From Mycobacterium sp. E2733 (GTDB lineage: Bacteria; Actinomycetota; Actinomycetes; Mycobacteriales; Mycobacteriaceae), in contig NZ_LZJZ01000050.1 of the NCBI RefSeq assembly GCF_001667585.1, positions 1-43,391 on the forward strand: DNA of 43,391 nt, given 5' to 3'. A program made the position numbers and the translations under genes. Each line of letters starts with the position of its first letter. Position 1 is the first letter of the stretch. Below the pieces are notes generated by a model that saw only the letters and a program-made list of their open reading frames with translations, was not told where the DNA came from and searched no databases. Shown here piece by piece: positions 16,195 to 23,572 of this stretch.

Positions 16195-18783
16195 TTACCG
16201 TCCGGCCACCTCGATGATGCCGTGGGCCCCGCGTTCCGCGTCGACCATCGCGTGTGACACGAACGGGTACCGACCGGGTTGGCCGAAGGTCAATTCGACG
16301 AATCCGCCTTGGGCCGCGGACAATCCGAGTGCCTGGGCACCGCCCGCGCCCAATCCTCGCTTGCCTCCCAGTCGGTAGTCGCCCTCAGACCACACGGTGT
16401 CGAACTGCCCACCGACGACGTGGAATGAGGTACCTCGGTTCGGTCCCGCGGCCAGCACCCAGATGCGGACTCGCTCGCCCACCCGCGCGGCCAGCGGCGC
16501 ATGGTCGTATTGGCGGGCGTAGCCGTTGAACACCACCAGGTCGGGCTTATCCGCGGCGACCTTGTCCGCGTCGGCTTCTCCCCCGGGCGCGCCCAGGTAC
16601 ATCTCGGACTGGACGATCAGATACTCGCGGTCGACGCGCGGCAGGTCCGGCGGGTCGATGATCACCGCCCCGAACATGCCGTTGGCGATGTGCAGTGACA
16701 TCGGCATCGTCGAGCAGTGGTAGAGCCAGATACCCGCCCGCGTCGCGGTGAACCGGTACACCAGGCGCTGGCCGGGTTGGATGGTCCGCATCGGTTCGTC
16801 CGGAGCGAGCGCCCCCGCGTGGAAGTCGATCGAATGCCCCGTACTGCCGTCGTTGACGAGGGTGATCTCGAAGACGTCGCCGACCCTGCCGTGCAACGTG
16901 GGGCCGGGGGCGGTACCGCCGAATGTCCACAGCCGCTGGGTGATTCCGGGCGAGACCTCCCGCTGGATTTCGGTCACCGGCAGCGTCACCCGGTGCGCGG
17001 CCGTTGCCTGTGGCAGCGTGGCGTCGCGTGCGGCGAAGCCGGGAGCCGGGTCTGCGCTGAGGCTGCGCGCGATATCTGCGGCGGAGATTGACGGGAGGTG
17101 CGCCGGGCCCTCGTGGTCTGGGTGGCCCGGGTGTGTGGAGGGCATCGGCGCACCGGTCACCCGGACCGAAAACGTCATGCCCATCTGCCGGTGTCCGGCC
17201 ACCGCGCACCAGCCATCGAGGCTGGAACCGATCACGCCGGCATTGAGAACCGCCGACTCGCCGGGCGCGATGCGTCCGGTGCGGGTGCCGTTGGACAGCA
17301 CCAGGTCATGTCGGTCGGTGCCCGTGTTGGCCAGGTTGATTTGCAGCCGGTCTCCGGCGGGAACCTCGACCGTGTCCGGCACGAAACGCATGCCCTCGAT
17401 ACGGACCGACACTGTGGTGGTGTGGCCCGTGGCGGCCACTGCCACCTGCGGCGACTTACCGATTCCGAGCGATGCGGGGTCCGCGGCCACGGCGGCTGCG
17501 GTCACCAGCACGACGACCGAGAGTCCGGCGGCGGCGATGCCGAGCCGTTGCCGCGACGGTGAGACCTGTGCGCCCGGCACCGAGGGCTTGTCGCGATCGC
17601 GGTGTACCCGCCACACCGCCCGAACCAGCAACGGCAGAAAGGCCGCGTAGGACGCCAGCACCAGCATGGATGCCGCGACCCGCACCAGACTGGGAGTCGG
17701 AAGAACGCAGAGCAACAGCCCGGCGTTGGCGACGGTCAGCCGCCACGGCGCCCCTCGCTCCAGCTCGGCTCCGGCCACCAGCGTTGCCGCACGCCCACCC
17801 ATCACCACGGGCGCCAGGTAGCTCAGCGACCCGAGCAGCACTTGCACCAGGAAGCCGGCCAGCACCGGCGCGGTGAGTTTGGCGGCCGCCCCGAGCGCCA
17901 CCGGCCAGGTCGGCGAGATCGCCAGTGCGACGGCGGCGAAGGCCAGCGACCCGATCAGCCAGGTGACACCGGCCAACACCGACAAGGTCGCAAAGTCGTT
18001 GGGCCGCTTGCGGCGAATCTCGTCGAGGTGCGGTCGCAGGACGATCCCGGCGGCACCCAGATACCCGACGGCGCCCAGGCCGGCGATCGGGGGCGAGCCC
18101 ACCATCGCGCCACCGGCGGTGATGGCCAGCGACGCAAGCAGCGCCGGCAGGCCGAGTCGGGCGGCCACCTCGACGCCGTCGGCCATCCGGGTGCGCAGCA
18201 TCGTCGGCCACAGCGTGACGAGCGTGCCCAGCACCGTGAGCCCCACCCAACCGAACAAATTCAGCGCCGCATGCGCGATCACGAACCGCTCGTGGAGATT
18301 GCCGGGCAGCGCCGGATTCGCCATCGCCACCCCGAGTCCCGCGCCGATCGCCAGACAGCCCGTCGCGGCCACGTAGTAATGCACGGTGACGCCGAAGCGG
18401 GCGGGCAACGCGGTACGCAGCTGCCGCAGAAGTGTCGCCCCGTGCGCCAGGGCGACGACTCCGACCACGACACCGCCCGCCAACACCACCAGCCACCACC
18501 GGCCCAGCATGCCGGCGACCACCGTGACGGCACCGGCGTTGAAGGCGCTGAGGCGCAACACTTCCACCGTCCGCGCCGGATCGGGGGGCCGGCGCAGCAA
18601 CGCATCGGCGAAATGGCGGCTCCAGATCAGGATGGCGTTGCCGGCCGCGCCGAGTGCCAGCAGATGGACCAGCAGCCAGCCGGACAGCGGAAGGAACCGG
18701 TGCGCGACCGCCACGACGACGAGCGCGGCGAGCCAGGCGAACACGACCGCCCCGACACGCAGATGCCATCCCGACCGATTCAT
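16195..18783 (-). CDS. nirK: Membrane-anchored copper nitrite reductase (NirK/AniA) with fused cupredoxin donor
   Basis: 862 aa in three parts. Residues 1-395: about ten membrane segments resembling NnrS-type/haem-copper-like proteins. Residue ~414-433: a further membrane helix. 450-545: a cupredoxin with a complete type 1 copper set (His492, Cys526, His531, Met536). 551-562: a His-rich linker (HPGHPDHEGPAH). 590-862: a two-domain copper nitrite reductase with type 1 ligands His650, Cys690, His698, Met703, type 2 ligands His655, His689, His844, and catalytic Asp653 and His788. It should reduce nitrite to NO on the outer face of the membrane. Its ATG overlaps the preceding stop (ATGA). M. tuberculosis has no such gene. 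All copper ligands are intact, so it is probably active; a laccase-like role is less likely. Confidence 0.88.
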   Translation of the reverse strand: MNRSGWHLRVGAVVFAWLAALVVVAVAHRFLPLSGWLLVHLLALGAAGNAILIWSRHFADALLRRPPDPARTVEVLRLSAFNAGAVTVVAGMLGRWWLVVLAGGVVVGVVALAHGATLLRQLRTALPARFGVTVHYYVAATGCLAIGAGLGVAMANPALPGNLHERFVIAHAALNLFGWVGLTVLGTLVTLWPTMLRTRMADGVEVAARLGLPALLASLAITAGGAMVGSPPIAGLGAVGYLGAAGIVLRPHLDEIRRKRPNDFATLSVLAGVTWLIGSLAFAAVALAISPTWPVALGAAAKLTAPVLAGFLVQVLLGSLSYLAPVVMGGRAATLVAGAELERGAPWRLTVANAGLLLCVLPTPSLVRVAASMLVLASYAAFLPLLVRAVWRVHRDRDKPSVPGAQVSPSRQRLGIAAAGLSVVVLVTAAAVAADPASLGIGKSPQVAVAATGHTTTVSVRIEGMRFVPDTVEVPAGDRLQINLANTGTDRHDLVLSNGTRTGRIAPGESAVLNAGVIGSSLDGWCAVAGHRQMGMTFSVRVTGAPMPSTHPGHPDHEGPAHLPSISAADIARSLSADPAPGFAARDATLPQATAAHRVTLPVTEIQREVSPGITQRLWTFGGTAPGPTLHGRVGDVFEITLVNDGSTGHSIDFHAGALAPDEPMRTIQPGQRLVYRFTATRAGIWLYHCSTMPMSLHIANGMFGAVIIDPPDLPRVDREYLIVQSEMYLGAPGGEADADKVAADKPDLVVFNGYARQYDHAPLAARVGERVRIWVLAAGPNRGTSFHVVGGQFDTVWSEGDYRLGGKRGLGAGGAQALGLSAAQGGFVELTFGQPGRYPFVSHAMVDAERGAHGIIEVAGR

Positions 18784-19871
18784 GCCGGCACCCGAGTTGC
18801 TGCTCGCGTCGCCGAATAACCGGCCACCGCAATGAAGCCGAGGACAGCCACGATGTTCAGGACGCCACCGGCCTGGAGTGCCCAGTGGACGCCGCGTGCG
18901 TCACCGACCGCCAGCCGAAGCAGCAGCGACAGGTGCAACAGCGCCGCCGCGCCGTACATCAAAGGGGTGTATGGCAGCGGGCGACGCAAGACGGCGGGCA
19001 AGACCACGGGTGCATGCGCCATGATCATCGACAGCACAAAGCCGAGCATCACCGCGTGCACCACCGCGTCATAGCCGGCGCCGGAACGGATTTGGCCGAG
19101 CAGCAGCCAGGTCGACGCGGGCACCAGCAACCACACGTAACCGGCAAGCAGGCAGACGGCCATGTATCGGGTCAGGCCCGTCGCGCGCACGGTGTGGCGA
19201 GCGACATCGAACCGGCCCAGCCACACCACCGTCGCCAGCAGCGCCGCGCCGAGCACTGGGTAGCCGGGCGCCGGCCACAACAACGCGGCGACCGTACCGG
19301 CGACCATCGCCACCGCGAGGACGATCAGCAGCGTCTCGGCGGGGGTACCGTGTATCGCCACGCGGGCGAGCTCGAGGCGCTCTCCGACGATCGTGAGGAT
19401 GAGAAAACCCGACAGCCAGGGCAACAGGTCGGGAACCGGCACACCGCCCAGCCACAATAGCGCCGCACCGGTCGCCAGCACCGCGCCGGCCACCTGGACC
19501 AGAATCGCGATGTCGGCAGACCGTCGCCATAACGACACGTAGACCGCAACCAGCATCGCGGACCCGGCGAGCAGCATTACACCGCCAAGCTCTCGGGGCG
19601 CCGGCCCGACCAACAGCACCGCGCCGGCGCCGAGGAATGCCGGCCCCAGGTAGGCCCACCATCGATGCGCGGCCACGGCTCGCTCCAGTGCAACCACCGT
19701 GCCGACGAACCCGAGCACCAGTAGGACGCCGTGCACTTCGCCCAGCCGTGTGGTCGTGATCGGCGCGGGCAGGCCGAGGAGCCCCAGCGCCGCATCGAGT
19801 CCGGCCAAGAGCGCGAACCCACCGGGAACCAGTAGCAGCGCTCGGGCCGGGATCCGCCGGTCAATCACCAT
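18780..19871 (-). CDS. NnrS-like polytopic membrane protein
   Basis: 363 aa, about ten to twelve hydrophobic helices. The segment EVHGVLLVLGFVGT and the later DAVVHAVMLGFVLSMIMAHA carry the conserved His-Gly...Gly-Phe pattern of the NnrS/haem-copper-like family; NnrS is a haem- and copper-containing membrane protein linked to NO tolerance in denitrifiers. ATG 19871 overlaps the regulator gene by 11 bp, and its stop overlaps the nirK start, so the three genes form a tightly coupled operon. The N-terminal domain of the NirK fusion looks like a distant relative. Role in protecting against NO made by NirK is inferred. Confidence 0.75.
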   Translation of the reverse strand: MVIDRRIPARALLLVPGGFALLAGLDAALGLLGLPAPITTTRLGEVHGVLLVLGFVGTVVALERAVAAHRWWAYLGPAFLGAGAVLLVGPAPRELGGVMLLAGSAMLVAVYVSLWRRSADIAILVQVAGAVLATGAALLWLGGVPVPDLLPWLSGFLILTIVGERLELARVAIHGTPAETLLIVLAVAMVAGTVAALLWPAPGYPVLGAALLATVVWLGRFDVARHTVRATGLTRYMAVCLLAGYVWLLVPASTWLLLGQIRSGAGYDAVVHAVMLGFVLSMIMAHAPVVLPAVLRRPLPYTPLMYGAAALLHLSLLLRLAVGDARGVHWALQAGGVLNIVAVLGFIAVAGYSATRAATRVPA

Positions 19872-20571
19872 GTCGCACAGCGGGATCGGGCAGGAACAGC
19901 CGGCAGGCGCCGGGTTCGGCGAACGGAATGAGATCGAGCCCGCGGCCGCTGGGGGCGCCGAGCCGCTCGAGCATTCCCTCGACGATGCCGAGGTGGACCT
20001 GACAGACGACAGTGGGGTAACGACGGGCGGCGTCCAGCAAGGGGCAGCGGCGCAACGCGATGCCCCGTCCGGCGTCCGAGGTGCCTTCTGCGTGGTCGGG
20101 TGCGAAGCCGAGGCGGGTCAGCGCTTCGAGCACGGACTGCCGCGGACCGCTGCCGGCCTCAATCCCCTCGTCGATGAGTTCACGCCCCCACTCGATGCCG
20201 GCCGCCCGCGCATCGCGCTCGGCGTGGGCGCTGGTGCGAGCCAGATGACCGGCCAGAGCGGTCGCCAGACCCGCGTAATCGCGGACCGCGACGGCGGGGT
20301 CGGCGGCCGATGCGCGATACAACGTAGCCGGACGTCCGCGTCCGAGTGCGGTTGCTGTGGAACGCTCCGCGAGCCCGAGCCCAACGACCGCGTCGAGGTG
20401 TTCGCGAACGGTGTTGGGGTGCAGCTCAAGAGCGGTGGCGGCGTCGGCGACCCGGACGGGGGAGTGTGCGCGCACATACTCGAGCACCCGCAGTCGCTGC
20501 CCGGACAGCGCCACCGGCGACCGGAGCACCGGCGTCGGTTCGGGCCCCAGGACGGCCAAGCCTTTTTTCAC
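19861..20571 (-). CDS. Winged-helix regulator with Cys cluster (SufR-like), head of nnrS-nirK operon
   Basis: 236 aa. DNA-binding domain at about 20-90 (HPNTVREHLDAV is the recognition helix; GRGRPATLY the wing). The C-terminal domain has Cys176 (RRCPLLD), Cys190 (C-x13-C) and Cys223. This layout resembles SufR-type regulators that hold an Fe-S cluster and respond to iron, oxygen or NO. The GTG start at 20571 is preceded by TACAAT ending 7 bases upstream with no ribosome-binding site, so the transcript is probably leaderless. Paralogue of the regulator at 39242. Fe-S binding is inferred from the cysteines. Confidence 0.8.
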   Translation of the reverse strand: MKKGLAVLGPEPTPVLRSPVALSGQRLRVLEYVRAHSPVRVADAATALELHPNTVREHLDAVVGLGLAERSTATALGRGRPATLYRASAADPAVAVRDYAGLATALAGHLARTSAHAERDARAAGIEWGRELIDEGIEAGSGPRQSVLEALTRLGFAPDHAEGTSDAGRGIALRRCPLLDAARRYPTVVCQVHLGIVEGMLERLGAPSGRGLDLIPFAEPGACRLFLPDPAVRHGD

Positions 20572-20575
20572 GGAA

Positions 20576-20591
20576 TTTATTGTAGTAAATT
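20576..20591. promoter_or_regulatory. -10 box and overlapping palindrome of the nnrS-nirK operon
   Basis: The minus strand has TACAAT (20579-20584) spaced 7 bases from the GTG start. The same bases lie in TTTATT-GT-AGTAAA, a 14-bp inverted repeat with one mismatch. A protein bound there would block RNA polymerase; autoregulation by the regulator is the simplest reading. Confidence 0.6.
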
Positions 20592-20594
20592 AGA

Positions 20595-20616
20595 GGGCAA
20601 TGCACATAGGGCAATG
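20595..20616 (+). repeat. Direct repeat GGGCAATG x2
   Basis: GGGCAATG at 20595-20602 and 20609-20616, 14 bp apart, between the regulator promoter and the haemerythrin gene. May be a tandem activator site; function unknown. Confidence 0.35.
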
Positions 20617-20665
20617 AGTCACATTCGCTCAGCGGAGCTTCTGGACTCGACGGGAAGGAACCAAC

Positions 20666-21433
20666 ATGCCAGCCAACGATGTGATCGTCGCGTCCACAGC
20701 TGCTGACGCCGAGGCGGTCGAAGCCATCAAGGGTCATCACGCTCAGCTCGCCGGGCAGCTTGGGGTGCTCACCGATGCGATGCTGTGGGCGGTCGAGCGC
20801 GGTGCGGACTTCGAGCCGGCGCGCGCAGCGGTCCTGGCCTTCCTGGCCGGTGAGCTGCTGCCGCACGCCGCCGCCGAAGAGGACCGCCTCTACCCGGCCG
20901 CCACCCGCACCGGGCTCGCGCGGCCGCTGGTCGAATCGATGATCGCGGTGCACCGCGTCATCGGCTCGCTCGTCGAGCGCATCCGCATCGAGCCACCGCT
21001 GCGTGCGGCCGCGTCCGGCCACGCCCTGCGGGTGGTGTTCGACGCCCACCTGACCGACGAGAACGAGCGGATCCTGCCGATCGTGGCCGGCGATCCGGAG
21101 GTCTCCCTCGTCGAGGTGACCCACGGGATGCACGAGCTCCTCGGCCATGCCCACCCAACCAACGGCGCCGAGCCATCGCAGACCTGCGGCTGTGGCGAAG
21201 CCGATACCGACGCGCCCGTGCTCGACGTTCGCGACGTGCCGCACTCGATCCGGCATGCCACCGTGTTCGGCGCGTTCGACGCCGTTCCGGCCGGCGGCGC
21301 GCTGGTGCTGGTGGCTCCCCATGATCCAATCCCGCTCCTGCACCAACTCGACCACCGCGCCTCGGGCCGTCTCGAAATTCAGTACGAGCAGCGCGGGCCG
21401 GAGGCCTGGCGGCTGCGCCTGACCAAGCGGTAG
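20666..21433 (+). CDS. Haemerythrin-DUF2249 fusion protein
   Basis: 255 aa. An HHE/haemerythrin domain at about 18-140 has His24/25, His67 with Glu71/72, His96, His128 and acidic partners, enough for a diiron site. A short linker holds CGCGE at 174-178, and a DUF2249 domain spans 185-255 (DVRDVPHSIRH to LRLTKR). Diiron haemerythrins of bacteria bind O2 or NO or act in repair of Fe centres (compare YtfE/RIC). ATG 20666 follows AAGGAA. It is divergent from the nnrS-nirK operon, sharing its 94-bp promoter region, consistent with NO defence. Confidence 0.85.
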   Translation: MPANDVIVASTAADAEAVEAIKGHHAQLAGQLGVLTDAMLWAVERGADFEPARAAVLAFLAGELLPHAAAEEDRLYPAATRTGLARPLVESMIAVHRVIGSLVERIRIEPPLRAAASGHALRVVFDAHLTDENERILPIVAGDPEVSLVEVTHGMHELLGHAHPTNGAEPSQTCGCGEADTDAPVLDVRDVPHSIRHATVFGAFDAVPAGGALVLVAPHDPIPLLHQLDHRASGRLEIQYEQRGPEAWRLRLTKR

Positions 21434-21502
21434 GAAACCGCTACTTCAGACAGGAAGCTCGAAATCCGTTGTGACGCAGCAGACTCGAGCGTCAGCCGAA
21501 TG

Positions 21503-21694
21503 CTAGCCTTCGCGGGATAACGCCGCGCGAGGGCAGGCTTCGATGGCCTGCTCGACCAGCGTCTCCTGCTCGACGGGAACGGGGTCGGTGATGACCACGG
21601 CGTATTCGTCGTCGTCGAGTTGGAACACCTTCGGCGCGATATTCACGCAAAACGCGTTGCCCTCACAGCGATCACGGTCTACCACGACGCGCAT
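21503..21694 (-). CDS. 3Fe-4S ferredoxin
   Basis: 63 aa single-cluster ferredoxin: Cys10 and Cys16 (RCEGNAFC, with Asn where a 4Fe-4S protein would have the second Cys) and Cys54 (EACPRAA). The C-x2-N-x2-C...CP pattern is that of mycobacterial [3Fe-4S] ferredoxins, which usually donate electrons to cytochromes P450. No P450 is in this window. ATG 21694 follows AAAGGAGG. Possible partners nearby are not evident. Confidence 0.88.
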   Translation of the reverse strand: MRVVVDRDRCEGNAFCVNIAPKVFQLDDDEYAVVITDPVPVEQETLVEQAIEACPRAALSREG

Positions 21695-21757
21695 GTGAAT
21701 CCTCCTTTAGTCCGAGTCGGGCTGTCGGATGGGCTGGGAGAGCGCAACAGTCGAACC

Positions 21758-22231
21758 TCACCCACCCGCTTGCTGGCATACCCATCCATCCGGGGCGCGG
21801 CCGGTCTCGATGAACCGGCGCAATTCCGCGCTCGTTTGTGGTGGTACGTCGGTGTCGGCGTTGGGATAGATGACCGGCTCCTCTTTTGAGTTGTGCTGGT
21901 GAAGTTGGTCCAGCAGCTGCACGCACGTATCCCTCAGCCGGGAGCTGTAGTTTCCGTCAGCGAGCAGATCCGTCAGCGCATCCATGGTGCGCCACAGCTG
22001 ACCATGCTCGCGCATCATCACGAAGATCGGCATCACGATCCCGGCGTCCCGGAGCGGAGGGAACACGAAGACTTCTTCGAGGTAGATGTGCCGGCGCAGC
22101 GCCTCCAACGTCTCGGTGAGTAGTTCGTGATGCAAGCCGCCGCCATCGAGCTTTTCGATGAAAGTCTCTATCGCGACATCGATCTCGCGGTGTTCCCTCG
22201 TCAGCTCGGCAGCTAAGGTCAGGCTGGGCAT
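21758..22231 (-). CDS. Haemerythrin HHE-domain protein
   Basis: 157 aa. Helical HHE protein with the diiron ligand pattern: TREHREI near 14, RRHIYLEEVFVFP near 49-53, MREHGQLW near 74, and QLHQHNSKEEPVIYP near 110-117. Likely binds O2/NO or senses redox state in the cytoplasm. ATG 22231 follows GAGAGGAG. It lies between the ferredoxin and osmC, all minus strand; separation of ~60 bp from the ferredoxin leaves co-transcription open. Confidence 0.87.
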   Translation of the reverse strand: MPSLTLAAELTREHREIDVAIETFIEKLDGGGLHHELLTETLEALRRHIYLEEVFVFPPLRDAGIVMPIFVMMREHGQLWRTMDALTDLLADGNYSSRLRDTCVQLLDQLHQHNSKEEPVIYPNADTDVPPQTSAELRRFIETGRAPDGWVCQQAGG

Positions 22232-22243
22232 CGCGGGCTCCTC

Positions 22244-22711
22244 TCAGCCAGCGGAGCGGGCGGATTCGCTCTCGTCGAGCTCGGCGTCGACACTGATCGT
22301 GGCGCTGGCGAACAATCGCGATACCGGACACAGGGCAGCGGCCTGGCCGACCACGGCGGCGAACGCTTCGTCATCCAGGCCCGCGACCTGCGCCCTGACT
22401 TTCAACCGCGACGTGGTGATCGTCGGGATTCCGTCGACCGCGTCCAGGATAACGGTGGCAGTGACATCGAGTCGCTGTGGCGGCGTGTGGTTTTCGCCCA
22501 ACTTCAACGCCAGTGCCATCGCGAAACACGACGAGTGTGCCGCCGCCGCCAGCTCCTCGGGGCTGGTCTTGCCGCCCGGCTGCTCAGTCCGGGAGGCCCA
22601 GGTCAACGGCAGGCCATCCAGGGCCGCACTGCTGCCCTGTGACAGCATGCCCTTGCCTGAGGCCAGCGGGCCTTCCCACTGGGTCTGCGTGCTCCGTTCG
22701 GCAATGCTCAT
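22244..22711 (-). CDS. osmC: OsmC-family peroxidase
   Basis: 155 aa. Thiol peroxidase that detoxifies organic hydroperoxides. The two redox cysteines are Cys62 (HSSCFAMA) and Cys128 (AALCPVSR), with Glu53 in SPEELAAAAH. ATG 22711 follows GGAGTCG. The open frame extends to about 22999 but the upstream part belongs to a neighbouring pseudogene. The haemerythrin gene starts 13 bp after the stop, so the two are probably co-transcribed. A 10-bp inverted repeat at 22748-22774, shared with the promoter at 43161, is the likely control element. Confidence 0.92.
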   Translation of the reverse strand: MSIAERSTQTQWEGPLASGKGMLSQGSSAALDGLPLTWASRTEQPGGKTSPEELAAAAHSSCFAMALALKLGENHTPPQRLDVTATVILDAVDGIPTITTSRLKVRAQVAGLDDEAFAAVVGQAAALCPVSRLFASATISVDAELDESESARSAG

Positions 22712-22747
22712 AGTCCGCGACTCCTTTATCGGCGACCCAAGGGGCCA

Positions 22748-22774
22748 GTTTTTACAAGCCTGACTTGTGTAAAC
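22748..22774. promoter_or_regulatory. Inverted repeat upstream of osmC, shared with the Mo-oxidoreductase promoter
   Basis: GTTTTTACAA - 7 bases - TTGTGTAAAC. The right arm TTGTGTAAACG is identical to that at 43177-43187. Centre is about 50 bp upstream of the osmC ATG. Candidate operator of a common regulator. Confidence 0.6.
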
Positions 22775-22904
22775 GCTAGACCATGGCGGCGCGTGTTGGC
22801 TAGAGGGTTGTGAGGCTTGTCGACTGAGCAAGCGTTCGATGCATTGGATCCGCGCAACGTCGCTCCGGCACTCGATATTTCGTGCGGAGGCGTCAGGATG
22901 GACT

Positions 22905-23437
22905 GCCCGCTTGGACGCGGTCGGCGGCGGTTCTGATCTCGTCGAGATGCTGGGCCACACCGGCTTTGGCGGGCCATCGCCCATACCCGGCAGGAACACC
23001 AGCGTCGTGTCGGGAATGGCTCCGGCTATCGCGCGTCCGCCGGCGAAACGGATCAGCCGGTCGTCTCGACCGTGCAGGACGACGGCGGGGATGCGCAGTT
23101 TGGCGAGGTCAGTCGGCGGTCGGTGTGGGCCAGCATCGCGGCGGCTTGGCGGGCCCGCGCAGCTGGATCGAGTCCTCCTCGGCTATGTCCTCGAGCCGGT
23201 AGGGCGCAGTTCCTGGATCGCGTCGTGCGGCCCGCCTGGACGGAGCTCAGAACCCGTCCAGATGGGTCGACCGGAATCGCGGTTGTCAAACCGCGCGACG
23301 TGAAATCCTTTGTTTACCAGAGCAGCACAGAGGTCGTCCTGCCAATAATGCATGTCGGCCACGGGACCGGTCATCAACAGCGGCGGGTCTCCGGCGCTGC
23401 CGACGCGCTCGGTGGCGGCCGAAATAGTCGTCGGCAC
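22905..23437 (-). pseudogene. Alpha/beta hydrolase pseudogene
   Basis: From ATG 23437 the minus strand encodes an alpha/beta hydrolase N-terminus (ATERVGSAGDPPLL, YWQDDLCAALVNKGFHVARF, DNRDSG), then frames change: PYRLEDIAEED near 23185, and LRIPAVVLHGRDDRLIRF with AIAGAIPDTTLVFLPGMG near 23100-22980. The order is that of LipG-type hydrolases, but about 120 residues with the nucleophile elbow are missing, and the His after GMG is lost. At least two frameshifts and a large deletion make it non-functional. Confidence 0.75.
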
Positions 23438-23572
23438 ATGCTCGATCAGTGATGCGATGGCAACTTCTGTTCGGCGATCCAGTTAAGCCTAATACCGCCG
23501 GCTCCGTGCGATTCGGACCCGGTGACGCGAACGTACGACGGAACTGACGGTCAAGGCGGTTGCGTAGTCGGG

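Noticed and set aside
21701..21716. Possible DosR half-site upstream of the ferredoxin (TTTAGTCC)
   Set aside because: Only one half matches, and most of it is explained by the AAAGGAGG ribosome-binding site on the other strand.
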